A DNA stretch of 64,000 bases. It comes from CG2-30-58-95 sp964618215. Lineage in GTDB: Bacteria; Chloroflexota; Anaerolineae; Anaerolineales; Villigracilaceae. Of the stretch, positions 44,273-53,260 are shown one piece after another (within the stretch, counting starts at the first letter, position 1; the number at the start of each line of letters is the position of its first letter). The DNA lies in contig CAZTZE010000006.1 in NCBI GenBank assembly GCA_964618215.1, positions 1 to 64,000 on the forward strand, read 5' to 3'. The position numbers and the translations under genes are program-made. Below the pieces are notes generated by a model. The model worked only from the letters and a program-made list of their open reading frames with translations, ran no database searches and was not told the DNA's origin.

Positions 44273-44278
44273 TATAAT
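44273..44278 (+). promoter_or_regulatory. -10 box of the DUF4258 module
   Basis: TATAAT ends eight bases before ATG 44286, so transcription would start at or next to the start codon. This favours a leaderless mRNA and the 44286 start. No good -35 box is seen. Confidence 0.45.
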
Positions 44279-44285
44279 TGTTCCC

Positions 44286-44570
44286 ATGACCCATCCCACT
44301 CTCGTTTATCGCCTCCATGCCGTTCAACGCATGTTCGAACGGAAAATTCCTGCCAAGAAAGTGCGTCAGGCGATTGAAACAGGCGAAACGATTGAAGATT
44401 ATTCAGACGAAATGTCGAGTCCCAGCCGTTTGGTATTAGGCTGGCGAGGGTTGCGGCCTTTGCACATTGTGACCGCTGACAATAAAGAAGACAACGAGAT
44501 TATCGTTATTACTGTTTATGAACCAGATCCAACACAATGGGAAGCAGATTTCAGGAGAAGAAAGAAATGA
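44286..44570 (+). CDS. DUF4258 protein, probable toxin
   Basis: A 94-residue protein, MTHPTLVYRLHAVQRMFERK, with the DUF4258 pattern H-A-x-x-R-M-x-E-R and VTVYEPDPTQWEADFRRR at the end. DUF4258 genes commonly pair with a YgiT-type zinc finger antitoxin, as here. ATG 44286 was chosen over 44256 because of the -10 box at 44273. The end overlaps the next gene as ATGA. Confidence 0.8.
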   Translation: MTHPTLVYRLHAVQRMFERKIPAKKVRQAIETGETIEDYSDEMSSPSRLVLGWRGLRPLHIVTADNKEDNEIIVITVYEPDPTQWEADFRRRKK

Positions 44571-44752
44571 AATGCGTGGTATGCAACCAGGCCGAGACCA
44601 TTACCGGCACAACTTCCATCTTGCTTGAGCGCGACCAGTTATCGCTGGTCGTAAAAAACGTCCCGGCGCGCATCTGCCCAAATTGTGGTGAGACCTATGC
44701 CGATGAGGATGTCGCTACGCGGCTTCTGCGCGAAGCCGGGCAGATGTCCTAA
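44567..44752 (+). CDS. YgiT-type zinc finger antitoxin (MqsA-like)
   Basis: A 61-residue protein with two CxxC pairs (CVVC and CPNC) binding zinc, as in the N-terminal domain of MqsA. It lacks the DNA-binding C-terminal domain of full MqsA, ending TRLLREAGQMS. It is coupled to the DUF4258 gene by an ATGA overlap and stops one base before the ABC exporter gene. Confidence 0.8.
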   Translation: MKCVVCNQAETITGTTSILLERDQLSLVVKNVPARICPNCGETYADEDVATRLLREAGQMS

Positions 44753-44753
44753 C

Positions 44754-46556
44754 ATGCAGCATCTCCTTCGTCTTCGATCCGTCGTCAAGCCGTATCTCTT
44801 CCCGATCGCGCTCAACACCCTCATCCTGCTGGCGATGACCGGCCTCAGCCTGTACATCCCGTCCGTGCTGCGGGATGTGATTGACAAGGGGTTGGCGCTC
44901 CGCCAGCCGGATTTCCTGCTGCATTCGGCGCTGGTGCTGCTCGGCCTGGGCCTGCTGACCGCCGCCCTGTCGGGCGTGTGGCGCTACCTTTCCGAGTGGA
45001 TAGGCGCGCAGATCGGTTACAACCTGCGCAACCGGCTGTACGACCGCATCCAGCATCTTTCGTTCTCCTACCACGACCACGCCCAGACCGGTCAACTGAT
45101 CTCGCGCTGCATCGAGGATGTGCGCTCGGTGCAGGGTTTCTTTTCGGATGGGATGGTCAGCCTGACCCAGTTGTTCTTCCTGCTGGTCGGCGCGCTGTGG
45201 GTGATGCTGGCCGCCTCCTGGCAACTGACCCTCATCGCCATCCTGCCGATCTTCCCGATGGTGTGGATGACCTTCGACTTCGGCAACCGCATCACGGCCC
45301 TGTTCTTCAAGGTGGATACCGTGCTGGGCGACCTCTCGTCCCGCCTGCAGGAGAACGTTTCGGGCGTGCAGGTGGTGCGGGCGTTCGCCCGCGAGGCGCA
45401 CGAGATGCAGCGCTTCGATGAAACCAACCGGGCCTACTACGACGCCCGCGTCAAAGTGATCGGCACCTGGGCCAAGGTCATGCCGACCACCGATTTCTTC
45501 GTCACCCTCTGCACCATCCTCATCCTCTGGTTTGGCGGCAGCATGGTGCTGGATGGAAGTTTGAGCATCGGTGAACTGGTGGCCTTCAACGCCTACGTGC
45601 TGATGCTGGCCGCGCCCGCCCAGCAATTGACCTGGCTGGTCAACGCTGCCGGTGAAGCCGCCGCCGGGGCGCAGCGCGTGCTCGAAGTGCTGGATACCGA
45701 GGCAGAGATCGCCTCGCCCGAAGGGGCGCGCCCGCTGCCCGTCCTGCGCGGCGAGGTCGAGTTCCAGGACGTATCGTTGAAATACCAGGATGAGAAGAGA
45801 GACTCGCTGACCGGCGTCAACCTGCGCGTCGCCCCCAACCAACTCGTCGCCCTGATCGGCACCACCGGCAGCGGCAAGACCTCGCTGGTCAATCTCATCC
45901 CGCGCTTTTACGACGTGAGCGAGGGGTCGGTGCGGGTGGATGGCTGTGATGTGCGGGAGGTGGATCTCGTCTCGCTGCGCCGGCAGATCGGCATCGTGCT
46001 GCAGACCTCGCTTTTATTTTCTGACTCGATCGAAGCCAACATCGCCTACGGCCGCCCGGAGGCCGCGCAGGACGAGATCCTGGCGGCCGCACGCGCCGCC
46101 CAGGCGCACGAGTTCATCACCGGTTTCGAGCAAGGCTACGGAACGGTGGTCGGCGAGCGCGGCGTGACCCTCAGCGGCGGGCAACGGCAGCGAATAGCGA
46201 TCGCCCGTGCCCTGCTGATGGACCCGCGCATCCTCATCCTGGACGATTCGCTTTCCAGCGTGGATACGCAAACCGAGAAGTTGATCCAGGAGGCGCTCGA
46301 CCGGCTGATGGAGGGGCGCACCACCTTCGTCATTGCCCACCGCCTCAGCACCGTGCGCCGCGCGGACCTGATCCTGGTCATGGACAAGGGGCACATTGTC
46401 GAGCGCGGGGCGCATACCGAACTGCTGAAGCGCGGCGGGCTATACCGCCAGATCCACGACCTGCAACTGGTTCACAACGCGCCGGATGAGGATGAGCTGG
46501 AAGCGCTTAAATTGCCCGAAGTGAAACCTCTGCGCAGTACAGAGGGATTTGGGTGA
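44754..46556 (+). CDS. ABC exporter half-transporter, degenerate-site subunit (pair 1)
   Basis: A 600-residue half-transporter: six-helix membrane domain (about 1-320) then ATPase domain with Walker A GTTGSGKTSLV, signature LSGGQRQR and Walker B ILILDDSLSSVD. Asp replaces the catalytic Glu, so this subunit forms the degenerate site of a heterodimer. The next gene provides the consensus subunit (LDEATSSVD). The family exports lipids, drugs or peptides. ATG 44754 follows the antitoxin stop at once. Confidence 0.9.
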   Translation: MQHLLRLRSVVKPYLFPIALNTLILLAMTGLSLYIPSVLRDVIDKGLALRQPDFLLHSALVLLGLGLLTAALSGVWRYLSEWIGAQIGYNLRNRLYDRIQHLSFSYHDHAQTGQLISRCIEDVRSVQGFFSDGMVSLTQLFFLLVGALWVMLAASWQLTLIAILPIFPMVWMTFDFGNRITALFFKVDTVLGDLSSRLQENVSGVQVVRAFAREAHEMQRFDETNRAYYDARVKVIGTWAKVMPTTDFFVTLCTILILWFGGSMVLDGSLSIGELVAFNAYVLMLAAPAQQLTWLVNAAGEAAAGAQRVLEVLDTEAEIASPEGARPLPVLRGEVEFQDVSLKYQDEKRDSLTGVNLRVAPNQLVALIGTTGSGKTSLVNLIPRFYDVSEGSVRVDGCDVREVDLVSLRRQIGIVLQTSLLFSDSIEANIAYGRPEAAQDEILAAARAAQAHEFITGFEQGYGTVVGERGVTLSGGQRQRIAIARALLMDPRILILDDSLSSVDTQTEKLIQEALDRLMEGRTTFVIAHRLSTVRRADLILVMDKGHIVERGAHTELLKRGGLYRQIHDLQLVHNAPDEDELEALKLPEVKPLRSTEGFG

Positions 46557-46570
46557 AACTGATCCCAGAC

Positions 46571-46605
46571 CAGCAGACTACAAGACTATCCGACTACAAG
46601 ACTAA
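46571..46605 (+). repeat. GACTANNN octamer array
   Basis: Four copies of an 8-base unit (GACTACAA, GACTATCC, GACTACAA, GACTAAT) fill the gap between the two exporter genes up to ATG 46607. Related runs occur at about 27242-27280, 37463-37500 and 40831-40857. Confidence 0.8.
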
Positions 46606-46606
46606 T

Positions 46607-48400
46607 ATGACCACCATCACCCCGCCCGCCTACGTTACCCAAACCGAGGAACTCTACGGCAAAGCCCTCGACCCAAACGTGACGCGCCGCCTGGTGGGTT
46701 TCGTCGCCCCCTACAAGTGGCAGCTGCTCCTCGCCGCGCTGCTGATGCTGATCGCGACCGCCTCCACCGTCATCGGGCCGTATCTCATCAAGGTCGCCAT
46801 TGACGACGGCCTGACTGCCGGGAACTCCATCGCCTTGCGCAATGTAGTGCTTGTCTACCTGGCGGCGGCCATCGTGCGCTGGGGATTCATCTATTGGCGG
46901 GTCAAGATCATGGCGCACGTTGGCCAGTCGTTCATCTACGATCTGCGCAAGCGGCTGTTCGCTCATCTCCAGCGTCTCTCGCTGAATTTCTACAGCCGTT
47001 ACTCGGTGGGGCGCATCATCACCCGCGTGATCAACGACGTGGAGACCCTGCGCGAGTTCGTCATCTGGGCGGTGCTGGCCATCGCCCGCGACCTGTTCGC
47101 GCTGGTCGGAATCATCGTCGCCATGCTAGCGCTCAACGTCAAACTCTCGCTCATCACCTTTGTCACCCTACCGCTGATGATCCTGGCAACGGTGATCTAC
47201 CGGCGCACGGCGCGGGTTGCCTACCGTAAAGTACGCGCTGCGGTTTCCTGGGTCAACAGCGTGCTGGCCGAGAACATCAACGGCATCCGCGTGGTGCAGG
47301 CTTTCAGCCGCCAGGCGCACAACTACCGCGCCTTTCGTGATCTCACCAACCGCTATTACCTGCAGAGGGTGATCGCCGCGGTGCGCGTCGCCGCCTCCTT
47401 CACTCCGGTGGTGGACATCCTCGGCGCGCTGGCCATCGCGGCCGTGGTCTGGATCGGCGGGACAGCTGTGCTGGGCGAGAGCATCACTGCCGGGGTGCTG
47501 GTGGCCTTCGTGCTGTACATTGACCGCTACTTCGACCCGATCCGCGACCTGAGCCGCCGCTTCGACACGCTCCAGTCCACCATGGCCAGCGGGGAGCGCA
47601 TCCTCGGCCTGCTCGACATGCCGGTGGATGTGCCGGATTCCACCAATGCTGCGGACTTGCCGCAAATCAAAGGCGACGTGGATTTTACGAACGTTTCCTT
47701 CCACTATTCCGACGACCCTCAGCCCGTGCTGCGGGAGCTCAACCTGTCGGTGCCGGCCGGCGCCACCGTCGCCCTGGTCGGCGAGACCGGGGCGGGCAAG
47801 ACGACCCTCGCCAAACTGGTCTCGCGCTTCATGGACCCGACCGAGGGCTGCATCAGCGTGGATGGTTGCGACCTGCGCACGGTCACGCAGCAATCCCTGC
47901 GCTCGCAGATGGGCGTGGTCTTGCAGGATCCCTTCCTGTTCAATGGCTCGGTGCGGGAGAACATCCTGTTCGGCCGGCTGGAGGCCACCCCGGAGGAGGT
48001 GGAGGCGGCCGCGCGGGCGGTCGGCGCGCACGAGTTCATCGTCAACCTGAAGAACGGCTACGAGACCTCGGTGGAGGAGGGCGGCGTGATGCTATCCGTG
48101 GGGCAGCGGCAACTGATCTCTTTCGCCCGCGCATTACTCGCCGACCCGAGGATATTAATTCTGGATGAGGCCACCTCCAGCGTGGACACGCAGACCGAGC
48201 GGGTCATCCAGAAGGCATTGGCGCGGCTGCTGAAGGGACGCACCTCCTTTGTCATCGCCCACCGCCTGTCCACGATCACCAACGCGGACAGGATCGTGGT
48301 CATCAACGATGGGAGCATCGTGGAGCAGGGGACGCACGCCGAACTGCTGGCGAAGCAGGGGATTTATTATGAGCTGTACAAGACCGGATTCCAGGAGTGA
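46607..48400 (+). CDS. ABC exporter half-transporter, consensus-site subunit (pair 1)
   Basis: A 597-residue partner of the preceding gene: membrane domain then ATPase with Walker A GETGAGKTTLAKL, signature LSVGQRQL and Walker B ILILDEATSSVD (catalytic Glu present). Together they make a heterodimeric exporter of the TM287/288 or BmrCD type. ATG 46607 (MTTITPPAYVTQTEELYG) was preferred to GTG 46553, which overlaps the upstream stop but would translate the octamer repeats; this is not certain. Confidence 0.9.
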   Translation: MTTITPPAYVTQTEELYGKALDPNVTRRLVGFVAPYKWQLLLAALLMLIATASTVIGPYLIKVAIDDGLTAGNSIALRNVVLVYLAAAIVRWGFIYWRVKIMAHVGQSFIYDLRKRLFAHLQRLSLNFYSRYSVGRIITRVINDVETLREFVIWAVLAIARDLFALVGIIVAMLALNVKLSLITFVTLPLMILATVIYRRTARVAYRKVRAAVSWVNSVLAENINGIRVVQAFSRQAHNYRAFRDLTNRYYLQRVIAAVRVAASFTPVVDILGALAIAAVVWIGGTAVLGESITAGVLVAFVLYIDRYFDPIRDLSRRFDTLQSTMASGERILGLLDMPVDVPDSTNAADLPQIKGDVDFTNVSFHYSDDPQPVLRELNLSVPAGATVALVGETGAGKTTLAKLVSRFMDPTEGCISVDGCDLRTVTQQSLRSQMGVVLQDPFLFNGSVRENILFGRLEATPEEVEAAARAVGAHEFIVNLKNGYETSVEEGGVMLSVGQRQLISFARALLADPRILILDEATSSVDTQTERVIQKALARLLKGRTSFVIAHRLSTITNADRIVVINDGSIVEQGTHAELLAKQGIYYELYKTGFQE

Positions 48401-48461
48401 GATGCCGAAGAGACCGCGCCTGATTGACATGCCATGCTATAATAAAAGCCGCGAGGTGATT

Positions 48462-48701
48462 ATGGAATCAACCAGTGTGCTAAATGATTTCAACTCTCTA
48501 CCGCCAGATGCCCAAAAACAAGTATTGGATTTCATGGCGTTCTTGAAAATGCGCTATACCAGCGCGCCGCGAAAAAAGGCGAAACGCATCATTAGTATAA
48601 CCAATGAACCCTTCGTTGGCATGTGGAAAGACCGCGAGGACATGCGCGACAGCGCAAAATGGGTAAGGGAATTGAGGCAAAGGGAGTGGGGGAACATTTG
48701 A
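48462..48701 (+). CDS. VapB-type antitoxin (DUF2281)
   Basis: A 79-residue protein, MESTSVLNDFNSLPPDAQKQ, with the DUF2281 features VLDFMAFLKMRY and the C-terminal FVGMWKDREDMRDS...WVRELRQREW. ATG 48462 has GAGGTG at 48453-48458. Its toxin gene is reduced to a stump just after it, so it is an orphan. Confidence 0.78.
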   Translation: MESTSVLNDFNSLPPDAQKQVLDFMAFLKMRYTSAPRKKAKRIISITNEPFVGMWKDREDMRDSAKWVRELRQREWGNI

Positions 48702-48702
48702 T

Positions 48703-48771
48703 TTCGTCACGAAGAACCAACGCGATTACCGCTTCATCGAAGGTTTGAAACTTCAGGCATATCATGGCTAA
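48703..48771 (+). pseudogene. C-terminal stump of a VapC PIN toxin
   Basis: Twenty-two codons reading FVTKNQRDYRFIEGLKL and four more to TAA match the last residues of VapC toxins (LVTxNxRDFxxIEGLxL). Everything before is gone, starting exactly after the antitoxin stop. The deletion removed all catalytic residues. Confidence 0.65.
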
Positions 48772-48788
48772 AACCGCACCAGTCGGTT

Positions 48789-49574
48789 TTACTTCTCCAG
48801 CCGCCAGAATGTACTGAACCACGGCGGGGCGACCTGGGTGAAGTGCGGCCACGATCCCGGTTCAGGATTCTGGTCACCCTTCATCCACTCCCAGAGGCCC
48901 AGAAAGAGAAAGCCATTACCGGCCAGGGTGTTCATCACCGTGCCCAGGGTGTGGCGAAACTCGTGCGGGCTGTCGAGTTTGACCGTTGAACCATCCGGCT
49001 GTTTGACATCCCAATGGGGGAATCGCTCGGCCAGATCCTCGCCATCCACGTAGAATCCCGTCAGCGGATAGGCGCGGCCGTCCCAGGCATCCTCGTCAAC
49101 GGCTTGCACAAAGGGATTGGCAAACTGCACGAAATAGATGCCTCCCGGCTTGAGCACGCGCGCCACTTCCCGGAAAACAGATTCCACCGAGGGGACGAAA
49201 TTGAGCGAGTAGACCTGCCAGACCACGTCGAAAGTCTTGTCAGGGAAAACGGAAAGGTTGCGCATGTCGCCGTGGATGGTGGTCACGGATAAACCGTGGT
49301 GTGCTGCGCCCTGGCGATCGCGCTCCAGTTGCACATCCGAGAGGTCCAACACGGTGACTTTTGCTCCCAGCAGCCCAAACGCGACCGAATCCTGCCCGCC
49401 GCCGCTGGCCAGGCAAAGCACATTCTTTCCGCTCACATCCTTCAGCACCCGGTACCGGTAGATATATTCTGCTGCCTGCTCGCGGGTGAAATCCAGAAAA
49501 GGCTGTGAGTATTCCACGTTGGCGCGCGCCAGCGCGTTCCAGCGGGCGCGATTATCTTGGCTGATAGCATCCAT
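48789..49574 (-). CDS. Class I SAM-dependent methyltransferase
   Basis: A 261-residue methyltransferase. Motif I is VLCLASGGGQDSVAFGLLGA, acidic ribose contact in VTVLDLSD, and the post-motif VLKPGGIYFVQFAN. The substrate is not predictable. It is transcribed divergently from the STAND NTPase gene. Start ATG at 49574. Confidence 0.85.
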   Translation of the reverse strand: MDAISQDNRARWNALARANVEYSQPFLDFTREQAAEYIYRYRVLKDVSGKNVLCLASGGGQDSVAFGLLGAKVTVLDLSDVQLERDRQGAAHHGLSVTTIHGDMRNLSVFPDKTFDVVWQVYSLNFVPSVESVFREVARVLKPGGIYFVQFANPFVQAVDEDAWDGRAYPLTGFYVDGEDLAERFPHWDVKQPDGSTVKLDSPHEFRHTLGTVMNTLAGNGFLFLGLWEWMKGDQNPEPGSWPHFTQVAPPWFSTFWRLEK

Positions 49575-49677
49575 AGTTTTTCTCCTGTCACAAAGTAAAA
49601 AAAAAATAACATCCAGAGTTATGGTTCATGCTATAATTTTACTTACTTGATAGTCGTTCAGGAAGGGAGTTACGGAT

Positions 49678-52600
49678 ATGGCAGACAAACCGCAATCGTG
49701 GAAAGACGTAATTGACCGGCGCCGCAAGGAAAATTTTGTTGGTCGTGCCGAACAACTTCGTGTATTCTCCGAAACTTTATTGGGAACGTACCAAAGTATA
49801 TGGTTATCGCAGTAACCGGTGAAGGTGGCGTTGGCAAGAGTACATTGCTTGCGCAGTATGAATCAATTGCCAAATCAACTGACAACAATGCCCGTGTCGT
49901 CATCTGCGATGACCGTCAAACATCCCCTGTTGCTGCCATGAGCTATATTGCGGGCAAGTTGGCAGAAAGTGGCACAGAGTGCAGAGATTTTAATGTGCGT
50001 CTTAAGAAATATCGGGAAATGTGCCAGGAAATTGAAGGCGACCAGAAAGTTCCGCGCTCTCTCGTGAATTTATTAGCTCTTGGTGTCAGCGATTTCACAA
50101 TTAAATCGCTCAGAAAAGCGCCTGGAGTGGGAGTGTTGTTTGAATATGCCGACGAGAAAGCGGCTGGCGAAGCCTTTGCACAGCTTGTGGACTATGGGAT
50201 CAGCCGTTGGGGGAATAAAGACGAAGTTCAATTGCTTCGTGAACCGGAAAAAATTCTAACGCCATTGTTCCTCACATTGCTTAATAATGCCACAGAAGAT
50301 CGGCCATTGGTTTTGATGTTTGATGTTTTTGAACGTACTCACCACACGCTGGCCCCGTGGCTTCTGGCTCTATGTAAATTCGAATACGGGGTATTTAATA
50401 CCGGCTTATCGATTGTCATTAGTGGAAGAGATCCTTTAGAGCAACATTGGACGGATTTAGCTGGGGCTCTTTGCCATGTCACACTTGAGCCTTTTATTTT
50501 GGATGAAACCAAGTTATTTTTAAGTAATCAAGGTATCACCGATGAGCAACTTGTCGCTCAAATTCATGCAGATACGGCAGGGTTGCCTGTGTTGGTTGAG
50601 TTATTGGCAGCAACCAAACCGCAGCCTGGAATTCCTTTACCTGATATTAGTAGGGACGCTGTAGAACGTTTTCTGCAATGGACCCCACAAGAAGAACAAC
50701 GACAGGTGGCTTTGCTGGCAGCCGTTCCGCGCCAGTTCAATAATGATATTCTTACCGCTGCGATTGGCAAAGATGCTGACAAGGCCTTTAACTGGCTGGC
50801 AGAGCAGAGTTATATTCGAACGTCGAAAGAGCGCGGATGGTTCTATCACGAAAAAGTACGCGAATTGATGTTACGGCATTTTCGCAATACGAATCCTGGT
50901 GATCTAACCGCTGCCCATAAACGATTGGCAGAATTCTATGATGAACAGCAACATCATTTGAATCTTGAAGATAAGCTAGCCTATGAAAGCGAGTTATGGA
51001 AAAAATTCGAGCTTGAAAAAATATTTCATTGGCTTTGTGAACAGCCCTTTCGCCGAGTGAACGAAGCCGTAAATTCATTTCTGGGGGCATTTCGATGGCA
51101 GTGGAAATTTTCGGAGAAGATTGTTCATGTATGTGAACAGACAGCAAGCGAATCCGCACTGGTCGAGATTAAAGAATGTGCAGAGAGAATGGGCGCATTT
51201 TATCGGGCATATGAAAAAGATGAGTACGCAACACTGATTAGTCAAGCAGACTTTCTCCTACAACGAGGAAATCTTATTCCAATAGCTCAATCTACTCTTT
51301 TCGGTCACCGCGCGGAAGCTTATCGTATGATCAATAAAAGTGAGTTAGCCTTAGCCGACTTCGACCACGCCATTGAATTGGACGCGAAGTATGCCTGGGC
51401 AATTACCAGCCGCGGCCAAACATATCACCAGATGGGCAGGTACGAGCAGGCCCTGGCCGACTTCGGTCACGCCATTGAATTGGACGCGAAGTATGCCTGG
51501 GCAATTGCCAGCCGCGGCGAAACGTATGGAAAGTTGGGTAGATTTGAACAAGCCCTGGCCGATTTCGATCGTGCCATTGAGTTGGATAAGAAAAATACTT
51601 GGGCAATCACCCGCCGTGGAATTGTATTTTTCCAGATTGGAAAGTATGATCAAGCCCTGGCTGACTTTGACTGTGCTATTGAATTAGGCGAACATAATTG
51701 CTGGGTTTATGAAATGAGGGGGCAAGTGTTGACTGAATTAGGACACAACAAAGATGCAGTGCTATCCTTTACAAGGGCGATTCGCGCTTCTGCGCAGCAA
51801 ACTCCGAAAGGATGTTGGGCTTGTATTGCCAGCCGCGGCGAGACCTACCGTCTGATGGGCAAGTACAAGCAGGCTCTGGTCGACTTCGATCGCGCCATCG
51901 GACTCGACGAAAAATCTGCCTGGGCGATTGCCAGCCGCGGTAAAACCTACCGCTTATTGGGCAAGCACGAGCAAGCCCTGGCTGACTTCGACCGCGCCAT
52001 TGAACTGGACGACAAGAATGCCAGCATAATTGCCAATCGTGGCGATACCTACCGCTTATTAGGCAAGCACGAGCAAGCCCTGGCCGACTTTGATCGCGCC
52101 ATCGAATTGGACGAGAAATCTGCCTGGGCGATTGCCAGCCGCGGTAAAACCTACCGCTTATTAGGCAAGCACGAGCAAGCCCTGCCCGACTTCGATCGCG
52201 CTATTGAACTGGACGATAAGAATGCCAGCATAATTGCCAGCCGCGGCCAAACGTATCAGCAGATGGGCAAGCACGAGCAGGCCCTGGCCGACTTCGATCG
52301 CGCTATTGAACTGGACGANNNNNNNNNNNNNNNNNNNNNNNNNNNNNNNNNNNNNNNNNNNNNNNNNNNNNNNNNNNNNNNNNNNNNNNNNNNNNNNNNN
52401 NNNNNNNNNNNNNNNNNNTGGGCAAGCACGAGCAGGCCCTGGCCGACTTCGATCGCGCTATTGAACTGGACGAGAAATATGCCTGGGCAATTGCCAATCG
52501 TGGCGAGACCTACCGCTTGATGGGCAAGTACATGCTGGCCTTAGCTGATTATATACATGTAATTGAGCTTGATTCTGAGAATCCTTCCTATCGCTACAAC

Positions 52601-53017
52601 ATGGCAACCATTTATATTCAACTGCATAGATTTGATGATGCCCGACGAGAATTGAATGAGCGTATGAAATTAAAACCGGATAATACGTTTGCACCATTAA
52701 TTTCTTTGGGAATCATTGCACGCCATCAGGGCTTGCCCGAAAGCGGAGAATTATTCCAACAAGCTCTTGCGCAATGGGAAACAGCGTGGCGCGAGAAACT
52801 TCAAACGCCCGCTGGTTTGTTAGAGAGCAAAGCTAAGGCTTTATTATGCACAGATAATAAAGCTGATGCTGTACGCGTTTTAGCGGAATCCATCGCCCAG
52901 ATGTCGCTAGGAGATAAAATAGAGTTTGATGATTACACACTATTGAAAACGGCTCCTGTGCCGCCGGATGGAATTGATGAGATGATAACGATGTTAAAAG
53001 AAGTGCAGGAACATTAA
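49678..53017 (+). CDS. STAND-type NTPase with C-terminal TPR array (frameshifted; contains gap)
   Basis: A P-loop NTPase followed by at least twelve tetratricopeptide repeats. ATG 49678 (MADKPQSWKDVIDRRRKENF then VGRAEQLRVF) has GGGAG upstream, but this frame stops at 49815. The Walker A VTGEGGVGKSTLL continues in the -1 frame from about 49785. Walker B-like LVLMFDVFE follows. Repeats of 34 residues such as GKHEQALADFDRAIELDE run from about 51340 to 52600, interrupted by 100 N (52319-52418). After the gap the frame ends at 53017. STAND proteins act as ligand-triggered switches, some in anti-phage defence; the trigger here is unknown. Confidence 0.75.
51340..52618. repeat. 102-bp tandem repeats encoding TPR units
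   Basis: Units of 102 bases (34 codons), several nearly identical at DNA level over 51830-52510 (ctggccgacttcgatcgcg core). The repetition explains the assembly gap; true copy number is unknown. Confidence 0.85.
52319..52418. other. Assembly gap (100 N)
   Basis: Exactly 100 unknown bases within the TPR repeats, a scaffolding placeholder. The true length is unknown and the apparent frame change across it has no meaning. Confidence 0.99.
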
Positions 53018-53195
53018 TCTTCTCCATAAGTAAAGCTGGCTCTTCCAGTTTCATGGGAAATAACCAAAATGATGTGCCAGCGGTTGCATTGCAGGCGGCG
53101 GCAGTCCAACTGCCGCCAAATCCGGTGGTAGGTTCACACCCATAATGGTAGAGCCATAAAGTTTACCCAGTTCTCGAAGCTCTCCCAACTAAAAA

Positions 53196-53217
53196 GGCTC
53201 GTCATTCCTGACGAGCC
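53196..53217. terminator. Bidirectional terminator
   Basis: Arms GGCTCGTCA and TGACGAGCC with a TTCC loop, flanked by AAAAA and CTTTTC. It separates the STAND gene (+) from the ABC exporter gene (-). No other feature is seen in 53018-53225. Confidence 0.85.
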
Positions 53218-53225
53218 CTTTTCTT

Positions 53226-53260
53226 CTCACTGTTCACTGATCGCTGCTCACTTCTCACTT
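53226..53260 (-). repeat. Inverted CAGTNNT heptamer array at the ABC gene end
   Basis: CTCACTG, TTCACTG, ATCGCTG, CTCACTT, CTCACTT in 7-base register. The last unit includes the stop codon and final codon of the exporter gene on the minus strand. Confidence 0.75.

Noticed and set aside
48424..48443. TTGACA and TATAAT before the antitoxin at 48462
   Set aside because: The boxes are only 8 bases apart, too close for a sigma70 promoter.
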